Notes: generated from the letters alone by a model not told the origin. A stretch of 64,000 nucleotides of DNA from Balaenoptera acutorostrata (GCF_949987535.1 NC_080079.1:56965000-57028999), one strand, 5' to 3'; shown: positions 1 to 10,385, counted from the stretch's first letter. Numbers and translations: made by a program.

Positions 1-102
1 GTTTTGAAGACAGTGGCAGCTAGAAGTGAAGTCTCTGTGGTCTGTGTTTATTGTTGGCATCTGATGTGAGGCATTAACAATCATGTTAAAGGACATTGGA
101 AA

Positions 103-200
103 CATGCATACGTGTACCCTGAGCATGTGTGCACACACACACATGCACGCATGCAAACACACCACACACATGTGCACACACATGGACATGCACACACCAC
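103..200. repeat. CA/TG-rich simple repeat
   Basis: Alternating CA and TG dinucleotides with interruptions such as ATGCACGC. The alternating purine-pyrimidine run could adopt Z-DNA. The open frame across it is a low-complexity Cys/His/Met artefact. Confidence 0.9.
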
Positions 201-1119
201 GGTCTGGAACTAAACATCAGGCTGATGATTTGACCTCTAGGATATTATTGCTGGAAAGGATTTTGAAATCATCTAAGCCAGCCCCTCATGTTATATATAA
301 GGTAACTCACTGCAGCCCAGAGAGGGGAACTCAGCAAAGGGAAGGCCACTAAGGGAATTGATGGCTAAATCCAATTCCAGCAAGCACACAACCAAGACAA
401 TTTCCTATAGCAAAAATTTCCTTCCAGGCTGTGCCCTCAAAAGAGCTGTGCTGTTTTCTGCAGGGTCACAATCTCACCTGAGGATACCCCCTTGAGACAA
501 TGATGGCTGTACCACAATCCTTGTTTAATAAAAGGAGCTGGACACATCCTCAGAACTGGTCTTTATATAGGCTGGATTCCATTCCATCCATCTAGCTCCT
601 TGGGGTTGGCAAAACATGTGGATTAAAACTGCCCCGGAGAATGGTGTCCTTGTGCCCTGAGCCTCTTCTGGTTTAACACCCTTGCCAGGTGGAAGACTGT
701 GATTTCCTGGAATTTTGTCCATGGGGGGTCTGTTTCCATTTTACTCCTATAAACATCCATCCCTGCCTCTTTTTCCTTCTCCCTTCTCAGATAGATGTGG
801 GGAGGAATTATCGTTCTCTGTGGTGTTTAACCAATAAGACTTCACCGAACACCTGCCATGCACAAGCTCACCTGGGTGGATGACGGCAGGGATGCCGAGG
901 AGGACAGTGTGGGCTCAGCACATTGTAGGCACTCGCCGACAAATGCCCTAATTTCCTGGAAATCAGGAAACGCCACTTACCATTCATTCATCCACTTATT
1001 GATTATCTCGTCAAAGGACGATCGTGTAGTACGTGATATTTCTTGCACTGAAATGCAATGTTTCATTTGACTATGTGATAAGGTCATTCCCTCCCATCTT
1101 TCATATTGCTTAATTACTT
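201..1119. other. no gene seen
   Basis: Unique-looking sequence. Around 255-345 a phrase resembling the minus strand of a MIR (CCCAGAGAGGGGAA) suggests a decayed relic. No exon, promoter or RNA gene is recognisable. Confidence 0.5.
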
Positions 1120-1335
1120 TAAGATTTTCATATAAACATCTATTGAACTCTTGCCATATGGCAGACAAATGATCCCATAGGTGCTTTTTCCTATTTAATA
1201 TCATTTTGTTCCTACCACAGGCCTAGGAGATGGTTATTATCGTTACTGTCGTTTTTCAGACGTGATGCCTGCATGTATTTGCTTCAGGTTACACACAGGC
1301 AGGAAATGGCAGGGATGCAGCTCACTGCCAAAGAC
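1120..1335 (-). mobile_element. MIR SINE relic
   Basis: Read on the minus strand this follows the MIR order: a partial match to the 3' tail (the TTGAACTCTTGCCATATGGC phrase), the core (GGTTATTATCGTTACTGTC) and part of the tRNA-like head (GGTTACACACAGGCAGG). It is strongly diverged, as expected for this pre-eutherian family. Confidence 0.6.
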
Positions 1336-1984
1336 ACTATGTTGTGTGGTCAGAGAAGGTATCCTGGGGGTGGGTGGCCTTTGAGTTGGACCTGGAAGGA
1401 ATGGAAAAGTAGAGAAAAGAGGATGGAGCCTTCTAGAAGACAGAGAAGGGAGACTTGGAGACACAGGCAAGGGGGAAGAGAGTATCTGTCGTGATTCTTT
1501 GTTGCAAACAGCAGGATGAGACTCTAGCTAATTCAAGTTAAAAAAAGAACTGAGAACCAGCTGCAGAGTCTATGCTGACCCACACATTGAGAAGCCCATC
1601 CTGAACGTGCTACCTGTGATCTGCCACCTCACGGTCTATTGGGAGGCAGCCTGGACCCAGAAAGGCTGGCTTCCGTGGAGCAGCTGCAGAGGGCCTAGGC
1701 TCTGCAAGAGCGGGGTCGGGGGGGCGCCGTCTGTGGGCCCAGCCTGTGTGCTCGGCAGATCAGAGCCACTTTTGTCACCCGGGCCCAGCCCTTGGGCTCC
1801 ATCAGCGGGAGACTTGGGCTTCTGGAGACGGGACCCTGGCCAGGCCTGAAGGCTTCTCTGATAGGGAAGCTTGAGCCAAGATGAGTCTGAAAGGATAAAG
1901 GATATTCCAGGGAAAGGGCCTGGACGGGAAGGGCGTTCAGGCAGACTGAGGTCCTTGCACGTGGAGGATGGAGAAACAGTGCTG
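1336..1984. other. no gene seen
   Basis: GC-rich unique sequence with scattered CpG around 1700-1830. Open frames on both strands here have no domain and reflect low stop-codon density. Confidence 0.5.
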
Positions 1985-2200
1985 CACAGTGGCTGAGCGA
2001 GCTGATTGTGCCCCTTGCTTCCTGTCACAGCCTCTCTGTGCCTCAGTTTCCCTATTGGTAAAGTGAGAATAGGAGGGGTATTTGCTGATGGGGTAGTTCT
2101 GAGGTGTCAATAAAGGATTACCTACAATGGTAAGAAAGTGCCCAGTGAGCCAAAGGTCTTAACAAATGTCAGCTGTTAAGAGTATTATTATCACCATCAC
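1985..2200 (+). mobile_element. MIR SINE relic
   Basis: Contains the hallmark MIR core phrase CTCTCTGTGCCTCAGTTTCC, followed by a diverged GTAAAGTGAGAATA and a 3' portion with TTATTATCACC. Plus orientation. Confidence 0.7.
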
Positions 2201-2222
2201 GGCTGGAAGATAGGCTACATGA

Positions 2223-2308
2223 TGTGTGCATGCACATGTGTGTGTGTGCATGTGCATGTATGTATGTGTGTGTGTGTGTGCATGTGTGTGTGTGCAAGTG
2301 GGTGTGTG
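2223..2308. repeat. (TG)n microsatellite
   Basis: Uninterrupted and near-uninterrupted TG/CATG runs. Likely polymorphic in length. No coding meaning. Confidence 0.95.
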
Positions 2309-2312
2309 CTCA

Positions 2313-2905
2313 GGGTGCAGGGTGAGGACTGTCTCTGTGGACCCCCAGGGTTTGGATTTAACTCTGAGACATTGAGAAGCCATGGACCCTTCACCCAAAG
2401 GCAACAGATATTTGTGCTTTAGAAAGTTCTCCATGGTGAAAGTCTGGATGGTGGATTGGAAGGGGACACGTCTAGAGGTGGGGAGACAGTGAAATGTGGG
2501 CCCTCACCAAGCCTGTGGCAGGAAGACTGGGGAGGAGGACCAGATTTGGGGTAGAGCCCACTGGTCTTGACCCTGATTGGATGTAGGATGTGAGCAGAGG
2601 TGAGTGGAGACACCAGCTTCCTACTAGCACGACCGGGGTCACACCCAGGGTCCATCCACTAGGAGAAGGGGAGAAGAATCAGGTTCTGTGGGTGGATGGG
2701 GAGCTGGGGGTGGTGAGAGGGTTGGTGGGGTGTCCTGGCGGGGGAACTATGCCTCCCGTTATGGGACTTACTCGTTTGAGCAGCCATCCAGGGAGCAATG
2801 CCCAGAGGCAGATAGCCCCATGGGATGAGTAGGGAGCTTAGCAGACAGGTCTGGTGCTGGAGAGGGAGCTGGGCCATCGTCAGACCCCAGAGAGCATGTA
2901 TGCAG
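2313..2905. other. no gene seen; G-rich
   Basis: Unique sequence with several G runs at 2698-2745 that miss a strict quadruplex pattern because two loops exceed 7 nt. No gene or known repeat recognised. Confidence 0.5.
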
Positions 2906-2907
2906 TG

Positions 2908-3080
2908 AGCCTCAACCAGGGGACATCTGGCAATGTCTAGAGACATTTTTGGTTGTCATGACCGGTGGGTGCTACTGGCATCTGGTGAGTAGGGGCCAGG
3001 GATGCTGGTAAACATCCTACCGTACCCAGGACAGCCCCACAGCAAATGACCAGCCCAAATGTCAGTAGTGCTCAGGGGGA
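2908..3080 (-). mobile_element. MER20 DNA transposon (hAT-Charlie)
   Basis: On the minus strand it reads like MER20: GGTTCTCCCCCTGAGC at one end, TGTCCTGGGTACGG then AGGATGTTTACCAGCATCC in the middle, and ACAACCAAAAATGTCTC then CAGATGTCCCCTGG at the other. Nearly full length for this non-autonomous element, which needs a transposase supplied in trans and is long extinct. Confidence 0.85.
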
Positions 3081-3337
3081 GAACCCTAATGCTGAGTGAA
3101 AAGAGAAGAGCCCCAAAGGTGGAGGTCAGAGAAACACCCACATTTTTGGGGTGCAGGGGTCTTGGATGTCTCCACATCTCAGGGAGCTTCTCTGACACCC
3201 TGGAGGGGTTAATTGCCCCCAGGCTGTGATAATTCCAATTCCATAGGCAGGTATTACAGCCCTCATTGTTTGCCTCTAACAAAGCAGCCACAGATGCTTT
3301 CTCTTTAACCTGAGTAAAAGATTCTCCAAATCAGGAA

Positions 3338-3400
3338 GTATGTGTATATGTATGTATGTATGTATGTATTATTCATTCATTCATTCATTCACTCACTCAG
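3338..3400. repeat. (GTAT)n-(ATTC)n compound microsatellite
   Basis: About eight GTAT units pass directly into five ATTC units and then ACTC. The ATTC part may derive from the tail of an L2 or MIR relic continuing to about 3440. Confidence 0.9.
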
Positions 3401-3529
3401 CACTGACTCAGCACCCAGACACTGGGCTGTCCATCTCCACCACCAGCCCCGTTTCAAGCCCAAGGCTCTCCTCTCCCCTCTCCTCACCTCTCTATCTCCT
3501 CCAGGCCGCATAGGCATGTCCTGATTCCG

Positions 3530-3860
3530 GCAACCTTTGGTGCCTTTTCTCCATCCATGCCCCAATTTATTGCCAAACTCATAAAAAGCAAAACTTGGGA
3601 GAGAGCGATTGAGTTTGCTTCTCGCAGCAGAATTTGATTTAGAGCCAAGAAGGTGGCAATCGCTGCGAAGTGGAGATGGGCTATTTCGAGAGTGCAGTGA
3701 ATGATTTTTTTTCCATCTCCAAATGACCTTACATATATTCCGCCTCCCGCTCCCCACCCTCCTGTGGTTGGGATTGATAGGGTGTGTGCGGCTGGGCTCC
3801 CCTGGGCCCTGAGGCTGCTTCTAATAAATCTGTCTGACGGGCAGAAGGACCATGAGCACC
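3530..3860. promoter_or_regulatory. candidate conserved noncoding element
   Basis: Repeat-poor block with mixed AT-rich words (CCAATTTATTGCCAAACTC, AATTTGATTTAGAGCC) and retained CpGs (AATCGCTGCGAAG, TATTTCGAGAG), next to CCATCTCCAAATGACC. No known repeat matches and no clean reading frame spans it. The texture is that of vertebrate developmental enhancers, but conservation cannot be seen from one sequence. Confidence 0.35.
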
Positions 3861-4179
3861 TGAGTGGCTGGCTGGCTGGCCGGGCCGGCGGTTTAACACA
3901 TGGGGTTTGGGTGAACACAGCAGCCTCTGTGGTCACCAGCGCATTCTGGCTTGATCAGATGGGGACTGTCCACTGGCACTAAAGGCTCTGTCTGCTGGGG
4001 GAGGGGATTGGCACATTTGTCAGTGGTCTCTGAGTCCATTGGGGTCCTTCCTCCTCATGATCCCTGGCTCTCTGCATTCCTTGTCCCCACCGATGTCGAC
4101 TCCTCAACTCTTCCCATGGGTCACGGTTATCCCTGCCCCAGGACACCAGAAGGTGCTCCTGTCCTGGGTCAGGAGTCCA
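3861..4179. other. no gene seen
   Basis: Unique sequence starting with a short CTGG/GGCC-rich patch (3866-3890). Nothing recognisable. Confidence 0.45.
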
Positions 4180-4345
4180 AAGACTTGGGTTTGGAGCTCC
4201 TCCACTGCTGGCAAAGAGGGCCACCTTCAGCAGATTTCTTCTACTCTCCGTGCCTCAACTTTGTAATCTGTAAAATGGGGTTAACACTAGTATAACAGTA
4301 TAACCCACCTTCTGGGAGTATCAGGAGGATCAAAAGAATTTGGGA
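4180..4345 (+). mobile_element. MIR SINE relic
   Basis: The MIR core is visible as CCGTGCCTCAACTTTGTAATCTGTAAAATGGGG (4248-4280), followed by TAACACTAGTATAAC and GGAGTATCAGGAGGATC, matching the bulge and 3' half of MIR. Confidence 0.75.
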
Positions 4346-4492
4346 TGTGGAATCAGGGGACTCAGGTTTCGTTCCCAGCTCTCCTCTGGTTAGTTCATGG
4401 AGGTTGGGGATGTTTTCTAGCTTCAGTTTCTCCATCTTTGATGAAGACGAAGTGAAATAGGGAGTGTGTGGGATTCTGTGATTCATAAATAC
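4346..4492 (+). mobile_element. MIR SINE relic (second copy)
   Basis: Begins again with a MIR head-like phrase (GGAATCAGGGGACTCAGGTTTC) and continues to CTAGCTTCAGTTTCTCCATC. Lies directly behind the previous copy in the same orientation, so it is either a separate insertion or a tandem capture. Confidence 0.55.
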
Positions 4493-4920
4493 TTCGAGGA
4501 CGTCTTCCAAGAGGTTCTGCTTAGCAGCGTTGAGGCTGGCTTGTCCTGTCTACCCTGATCAGGTGCGGCCACTGCCTGTTGTCTCCCCGCCTGGGCTGCT
4601 GGGCTGCAGCTCTGCAGCTTGAAATTTAGGGGCAAGTCTGGAAGGCACAGAGAGGGTGTCCTGATAAGGGAGTGTTTTGATTTGGCTGTATCAAAGGTCC
4701 CTTGTCAAAGTGAAAATCGCCGTCCTTTATTTCCAAGAATGTGCCCAACAGACATCCTTGCCCCCTTCCTCAACTATTGACCATCCTGACCTCTCCCTCC
4801 TCTTCTTATCTCATCCTGGCTTCGCACCCCTTCACTGGTCCTCACCCAAGAGTGGGGCTGGGTGACGGCTGCAGAAAGTTGAGGATGGAGGGAGTTGGCA
4901 GTGGTCGTTTCCGCCTCTTA
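4493..4920. other. no gene seen
   Basis: Unique sequence. Contains an imperfect palindromic CTGCAGCTCTGCAGCTT patch near 4606. Nothing else recognised. Confidence 0.45.
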
Positions 4921-4953
4921 CTTGATGACTATAAAATAATAGCTGAATATCAA
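4921..4953 (+). repeat. unexplained direct repeat, copy 1
   Basis: A 27-bp stretch (4921-4947) ending in TATAAAATAATAGCTGAA recurs at 5563-5589 with a single mismatch, and similarity fades over the next 10 bp. I do not recognise the family. Confidence 0.8.
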
Positions 4954-5562
4954 ATCATTGGTTCTTAGGCAGAGTCAACATGTCTCTGCATCCACACGGC
5001 TGTGTCAAAACATGGACTCAAAAGCAGTTATAATGTTGGGGACCTACAGGGCCCACGGGGGTGGAGGTGCCACCGTGGTGGAGATCTGGGTGCGTCAGCC
5101 CTCAGGAGGCCGGTTCTGTGGGAGCCTGGCAGGGCTTAGACTCCTGGGGTCCCACTCCTGCTCTCCCCACAAGAGCACGGTGGGTGAGATACTCACCCGA
5201 GGAAGGCGGGGTCGGGGGCAGAAGGCTGGCTGGGGCAGAGGCGACCATCCTGACTCTGTCGTCAGCTGCATCCCCCTCTGAGTGGGCACAGTGCCCTCCA
5301 CTCCCAAGGCCAGGTAGAAGCCTGGATTCTAGGGAGCACGGGGAACGTTTCAGGGGACATTTCCCTAAAACAAATGGGCTGGGGAACTTGAGGTGGGCTG
5401 GTCTACGTCCCTCTTATGACTGAGCAGGAGTCAAGAGGCTGAGTGACCTTCTCAGAGCCACAGAGCCGGCGAGGGGGACCCGAGTCCCCTTGCTTGGCCT
5501 CCACTGCTTCTCACCATGGCACAACCCCCTGACGCTACTCACTGCAGGGGGGTGGGTTCTCT
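4954..5562. other. no gene seen; MIR trace
   Basis: GC-rich spacer between the two direct-repeat copies. 5425-5510 carries a faint minus-strand MIR signature (TGACCTTCTCAGAGCCACAG). Open frames on both strands lack any domain. Confidence 0.45.
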
Positions 5563-5595
5563 CTTGAAGACTATAAAATAATAGCTGAAAATAAA
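5563..5595 (+). repeat. unexplained direct repeat, copy 2
   Basis: Second copy of the 27-bp unit, 642 bp after the first and in the same orientation. It is followed by AATAAACTCAAAAC and an AT-rich run. Confidence 0.8.
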
Positions 5596-5685
5596 CTCAA
5601 AACATATCCATTTTTATATTAAAAAAATTTCGATTCTGTGGGTCTTTATGTGTGAACAGGGTAAAACAGGGCCTGGTGTATTAAG

Positions 5686-6005
5686 AAGAGAGGGAGGAGG
5701 GGCTTCCCTGGTGGCGCAGTGGTTGAGAGTCTGCCTGCTAATGCAGGGGACACGGGTTCGAGCCCTGGTCTGGGAAGATCCCACATGCCGCGGAGCAACT
5801 AGGCCCGTGAGCCACAACTACTGAGCCTGCGCGTCTGGAGCCTGTGCTCCGCAACAAGAGAGGCCACGACAGTGAAAGGCCTGCGCACCGCGATGAAGAG
5901 TGGCCCCCGCTTGCCACAACTAGAGAAAGCCCTCGCGCAGAAATGAAGACCCAACACAGCCATAAATAAATAAATTAAAAAAAAAAAAAAAAGAGAGGGA
6001 GGAGG
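5686..6005 (+). mobile_element. CHR-type tRNA-derived SINE with target-site duplication
   Basis: The body at 5701-5990 starts GGCTTCCCTGGTGGCGCAG (region of pol III box A), has box B GGTTCGAGCCC at 5755-5765, then a cetacean-type tRNA-unrelated region (GCCGCGGAGCAACTAG...CCCGTGAGCC). It ends in AACACAGCCATAAATAAATAAATT and poly-A. It is flanked by perfect 15-bp direct repeats AAGAGAGGGAGGAGG at 5686-5700 and 5991-6005. Retrotransposed by L1 machinery. This is the main taxonomic marker of the window. Confidence 0.95.
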
Positions 6006-6262
6006 AAACAGCATTTATGGAGCGCCTGCTGCATGCCTGGGGCTATGTGCTGTGTTTCCCATGATTTCCTTTTTTCTTATTTTTAGCAGCTGAGTCCTAA
6101 CCACTGGGCCACCAGGGAATTCCCTCCCATAATTTCTGATATGATCTTATTAACACACACTTGAGGCATCTGCCCTTGTTCCCATTTACTGACGAAGAAA
6201 CCAAAGCTTAAAAAAAAGTCAGTTCCTTCTCAGAGTCCCTCAGAAAGTAAGAAGAGCCGTCA
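6006..6262 (-). mobile_element. MIR SINE relic, split by a SINE fragment
   Basis: Minus-strand MIR: CATTTATGGAGCGCCTGCTG and GCATGCCTGGGGC (tail) on the left, then GATCTTATTAACAC, CCCATTTACTGACGAAGAAACC and CAGTTCCTTCTCAGAG on the right. The two halves are separated by the insertion at 6069-6125. Confidence 0.8.
6069..6125 (-). mobile_element. truncated CHR-type SINE fragment
   Basis: Reverse strand reads GGGAATTCCCTGGTGGCCCA and GTGGTTAGGACTCAG, the tRNA-like head of the same SINE superfamily, followed by an A-rich tail (T-rich on the plus strand). Flanked by CCCATGATTTC (6058-6068) and CCCATAATTTC (6126-6136), an 11-bp target duplication with one change. It landed inside the MIR. Confidence 0.8.
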
Positions 6263-6357
6263 CTACCTACAGCTGAGTGAAAGAGCTCTGTCTTTTGGGA
6301 GCTTCCGTGTTGAGGAAGGGAGACTAAACAGGAATTCCAGCCCCCCAGTCTCTCCCT

Positions 6358-6700
6358 GTTCATTTGTTCATTCATTCATTTATTCATTCATTCTGCAAAT
6401 ACTTGCTGTTCATCATCGCCAGGCGCTGTTCTAGGCAGTGGGAATGTAGCAATGAACAAAAGAATGATTAAAACCCTTTTCTTCATGGAAGAAGGGTGGG
6501 GAGAGAGTGGAGGGATGAACAATAAATAACATAATATGTTGAACTCTTTAAGCTTGCTAATATCCCACAATTTTGACCTACAAAAATGGCCATTTCAGAC
6601 AGTTTAACTGAAGGAGTGAAATATACAGATGGTGTGAAGTGCTATGGAGAAAAATAAAGTCAGAAGGTGGGCTCGGGAGCCCAGAGTTAGAAGGCATTGC
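6358..6700 (-). mobile_element. L2 LINE 3' fragment
   Basis: Starts with an ATTC-rich run, then CAAATACTTGCTGTTC, GCCAGGCGCTGTTCTAGGCA and GTAGCAATGAACAAAAG. This is the reverse complement of the L2 3' end. AGTGCTATGGAGAAAAATAAAG near 6639-6660 matches the next upstream L2 segment. Confidence 0.8.
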
Positions 6701-6819
6701 TTCTCCTGTCCTGCAGGAAAGAGGTCTTTCTCGTGTCTTCAACTGACCACGCACACCCCTCGTCTCCATCGAAAACTCCCAGTCTTGCTGAAGGAGCCCC
6801 CGCTCCTTCCTGGATACTC

Positions 6820-7215
6820 CAGGCCCTTTATACTCTGGATCCCTCCACCTTTGTCCCTCCGTCAGACCCACAGCTCCCGGAATACAGCCCCTTCTGTCTG
6901 CCAGGGTAGCCGGCCCTCGGTGGAACCGTCCTCTGTGCCATTGTCTGCCGGCCCTTCAGACCCAGCTGGAGTGTCAGGTCCTCAGAAGTGCCTTCCCGAG
7001 CCTTGCCCTCCTTCTCCCAGACAGTTTTAATTGCTCCCTCCTCTGCACTCACACACCACTTTATTACAGCACTTAGAACTGCTCTTCTCTTTAGAAGACA
7101 CCGTGATTTATTCATGTGCCTTATTAATGGTCCTATTCCCAGTGGCTGGTGCAGGCCTGGTAGACAACAAGGCTCACGACAGGCGTGATGAGCGAATGAA
7201 GGAAGGAAGAGATGC
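6820..7215 (+). mobile_element. L2 LINE 3' fragment
   Basis: Plus orientation: CTTTATTACAGCACTTAGAAC, GTGATTTATTCATGTGCC, then GGTAGACAACAAGGCTCACGA and GATGAGCGAATGAAGGAAGG at the end. The order fits the L2 3' region (pyrimidine-rich, receding into the TGAATGAA tail). Confidence 0.6.
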
Positions 7216-7638
7216 CGAGTGGGAGCTGCAGGCAATGGAGAATCAGGAAAGGTGGGCTTTATGGAGAGGGTCAGCAGACGCAGATCTTGAGGGTTGGGGC
7301 ATTGCCCAAGGGAGAGGAGAGGGGAGGCCCATGCCCGGTCAGCCCACACCTGCCCACTCTTGTCCACTCCTGCCCAGCCCTGCCCACACCCAGCCCGCCC
7401 ATATCCTGCTCACACCCTGCATCCTCCCACGCCACCATCTGGCCCCACTTCATGCCCTCCATCCACCCTGGACTTGCTTTTCCTACTGCCTTGGTGGCTC
7501 TTGTCCTCACTTCTCTGCCTCTTCTCAGAGGTACTCTTCAGTGTCCTCCAGACCGGGGAGCTTGCCCTGACGAGCACCCATAGCTCCCAGCTCTGCCCCG
7601 CCTAAGGCTCCTCGCAGCTGTTAACGCCTGCTGGGCAG
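7216..7638. other. no gene seen; C-rich low complexity
   Basis: 7340-7415 is an imperfect TGCCCAC/CCCAGCC repeat. Overlapping open frames in three plus-strand frames here are typical of stop-poor C-rich DNA, not of an exon. Confidence 0.5.
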
Positions 7639-7639
7639 C

Positions 7640-7800
7640 AGGGCGCAGTGGCTGAGCTGACGGCTTTTGGATCAGACTGCCTGCGTTTGAATCCTAGCCG
7701 TGACCTTGGGCAAGCTGGTTGTCTTTTCTGCCATTCCTCAGCCGTTTCTTCTGTGGAGTGCGGGTGATAACAGTCCTGAACCCCTGGAGTACCCGGAGAC
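7640..7800 (+). mobile_element. MIR SINE relic
   Basis: Head CGCAGTGGCTGAGCTGACGG, TTTGAATCCTAGCCGTGACC, CTTGGGCAAGCTGG and a diverged core with GCGGGTGATAACAGTCCTG. Plus orientation. Confidence 0.75.
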
Positions 7801-8319
7801 TCCTGGAACTAACCCACGTGGAGCGCCGGCCCAGAGCTGGGCTCATTACTATGAACATCCGTCGTTGACGGCAGCTGTGTCTTTCCTTCAAGCGGGACTC
7901 TGCGAGGCCAGGGGCCCTCCTGGTCTTGTGCTCTGCCCAGCACACGTGGAGGAGCCTGGCTGTGACAGTTGGTTGAGCGCCTCCAGGAGGGAGCAAAGTG
8001 GGCAGCCCTGGAGCTGGGCTGAGCAGAGAGCGGACAGTACGACGGGGCCAGGGGGAGGACCAGAGCCTGGCGACCTGAGTGCAGGGCAGATGCCGAGCCC
8101 TGGTTTTCCGTGCGAAGAAGACTAGTCTCTCCCACGCGCACATTGATGAGCAACTCTTTGTGCATCCAGGAACAAGGTTGCCCAGAAACCAGAGCTGCCC
8201 GGAGCCTATGTTTGGCCTCTTGCCGAAACGCTTCTCTCCGTGAGATTATACATTCTAGGCCACATCCCTCCCATCGACACTTCCTCCCTCACTTGACTCC
8301 TTTTCTTACTCCTCCATCA
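7801..8319. other. no gene seen
   Basis: GC-rich unique sequence. Two overlapping antisense open frames (118 and 149 codons) plus a 141-codon frame on the plus strand have no recognisable domain. Treated as chance. Confidence 0.45.
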
Positions 8320-8440
8320 TAAAAATCTCCAGAAACAGGTTTTGTTCAAAGTGAATGAGGCAATAAATTCTCTGCTTCTGACAGGCCAACAAGAGAGATA
8401 AATTCTGTAATGGGAGAGGCAGCCCTGATCCCTTGCCCTG
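8320..8440. promoter_or_regulatory. weak conserved-element candidate
   Basis: Repeat-free AT-richer patch with GAATGAGGCAATAAATTC and GAGAGATAAATTCTGTAATG. Suggestive texture only. Confidence 0.18.
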
Positions 8441-8646
8441 TGGAGCTTTGGCTGATGTTCAGGTCTGTCCAGGGAAGCGGGGACTGTGTCGGGGGAGAAG
8501 GCAGAGGAAGCTCCAGGAGGCCCCTGGGCCCACCTTGGGTTCAGGTGGGCAGCTGCTCAGGCGACGTGGGATCTTAGTCATTTATCAACTTGCTCAAGGC
8601 CAGGGGCAAGTCCTCCTGGCAGACAACAAGCTGGGTGGAAGGAGCC

Positions 8647-8712
8647 TCATTCATTCATTTATTCATTCACTCATTCATTTATTCATTCAATCTCCTATCC
8701 ATCAATTCATTC
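8647..8712. repeat. (ATTC)n/(ATTT)n simple repeat
   Basis: Tandem CATT/ATTC units with point changes (8647-8689) trailing into ATCCATCAATTCATTC. Possibly seeded by an L2 tail. Confidence 0.85.
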
Positions 8713-8764
8713 GGCAGTCACCTAGCGTGGATGAGAGATACCCAATTCCCCTCGAGTATGACCT

Positions 8765-9853
8765 TTTAGAAGAAGCCTTCCCACAAAGGATCCCAAATAT
8801 TTGCAATTCAAGTCATAGCAAAAGATTGATTTCCCTGGTAAATAAAGAGCTCCTACAAATCATTAAGGAAAATAAACAAGCCAACAGGAATCTGGGCAAA
8901 GGATATGAACAAACAACTCACAAAAAGGGAGTACAAAGGGCTCTAAGACCAATGACGTGTGAAAAAGGCTGACTCTCACTCATCATGAGAGATGTGTACA
9001 AGAAATGTCACTGCAATGCCAGCCCCACCCCCAGATTGCTCGAGACTGTTGATGAGGGTGTGTGGCGGGCACTCACTGCTGCGTGGTGGGGACAGAGTGC
9101 TGCGGTACAGATACCGCGGAGATCACTTTGACCCCGTGCATCTGGAGGGTGACCTGGCAATATTTCAGCACTGCTTCTACCCAGCAAGTCAACCTCCAGA
9201 AAGTTAACCCGCCTCTACATGGACAGACTATTCTACACGTATGAGATTGTTCCCTGAAGCATTTTCTGTATCACCGAAGGTTAGAAATGGCCCAAATGTC
9301 CTTCACTAGGGGATTGGCTAAATAATTTATGGTGGATTTGTACAACTGAATGCTATGCAGTCATGAAAAAGAGAAAAAAAAAAGGGTAATAGGAAGTGCC
9401 TTTAGGCACTAATATGCATTGGGCTCCAAGATACATTTTTAAGTGAAAAGGGCAAGGCGTGCAATGGAATGGAATACAAATGATGCTTTTGTTTGTATTA
9501 AGGAGAAGAAAATGAAAATATATGCACACATAGGTATACAATATACATATGTGTATATAATGTACATATATATTCATTTTCTTCATTTTAATATGAACAG
9601 TAGCATAATTTGTGTTATGTACAGCACAATATAAGTAGCACGTGCATTATATGTTCATATGCACATATATGCATAAACGGTTCTGTACATTTACCTCTGG
9701 GAGGACAAAGACCTGTGAACAATGGCTGCTTCTGGGGAGCAGAGCCAAGAGCTGGGAGGCTGGGGGACATGGTCGGAGGGCAACTTTTCACTGTATATCC
9801 TTTGTGCCTTTTAGGTTTTGAATCTTATGAATGTATTCCCTACTCAAAAAAGT
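8765..9853 (+). mobile_element. L1M-type LINE fragment (ORF2 end and 3'UTR)
   Basis: Plus-strand old L1. Near 8840-8900 the ORF2 end reads GAGCTCCTACAAATCATTAA and GGCAAAGGATATGAACAAAC. Then GGGGATTGGCTAAATAATTTATGG, GAATGCTATGCAGTCATGAA, CAAGATACATTTTTAAGTG and CTTCTGGGGAGCAG. It ends at TTTTCACTGTATATCC and GAATGTATTCCCTACTC. Many indels; no intact frame. An AT-rich TATA/CATA stretch lies at 9525-9680. Confidence 0.85.
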
Positions 9854-10229
9854 AGCTATCGTTAAACTTTTTCAAAGAGAGATGCAAAGGAGACGTCTTC
9901 CTAAGTCTCTTAGCTGGGCCAGAGGTCTGGGAGTGGGTCAGGTGGAGAATAGAGGCAGGGCCTGCAAGGGCAGGTGCCTGGAGACATTGTGGCACAATCT
10001 GGGGACCAGGCTGTGGTCGGAGCACAGTTTTGGGGAGTCTAGGTAAGAATGTGGCAGGCGAGAAATGCAAGGGATTATTTATTGCAGTGAGGGGGTCTTG
10101 AGGGATTTAACAGGGGCCGGACATGGGTTATGTTGAATATTTTGGGAAGAGCTTACTGGAGGCAGGGTGGTGAGCCGTCTGGGGAGAGAGAAGGCGCCTG
10201 ATTCTCTGCCTGCCTTTCCGGCCTTTGCT
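9854..10229. other. no gene seen
   Basis: Unique purine-rich sequence (GGTCTGGGAGTGGGTCAGG, GGGGTCTTGAGGGATTTAAC). Possibly a very decayed L2 minus-strand segment, but not assignable. Confidence 0.4.
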
Positions 10230-10385
10230 CATCTTCGGTGACTCTGACAAGTGAGTAGCGTGAACGCTATTGCACATGGGGACTGAGGCTCAGGATAACT
10301 GACTCCTAAGTTCTCACAGCTTAGAGTCAGGATGCAAACTCAGGTTCCTGTGTCTCTGGAGCCTGAGCTCTGATTTTAGCTCCGT
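10230..10385 (-). mobile_element. MIR SINE relic
   Basis: Minus-strand MIR: TGGGGACTGAGGCTCAGGATAA, CTCACAGCTTAGAGTCAGG, GCAAACTCAGGTTCCTG and GGAGCCTGAGCTC in the order core to head. Confidence 0.7.

Noticed and set aside
2698..2745. G-quadruplex candidate
   Set aside because: Two loops are 8 and 9 nt, outside the strict rule; kept out of the feature list.
5701..5765. tRNA gene suggested by box A/box B
   Set aside because: The promoter boxes belong to the tRNA-derived head of the SINE; no complete cloverleaf and the downstream body and A-tail mark it as a retroposon.
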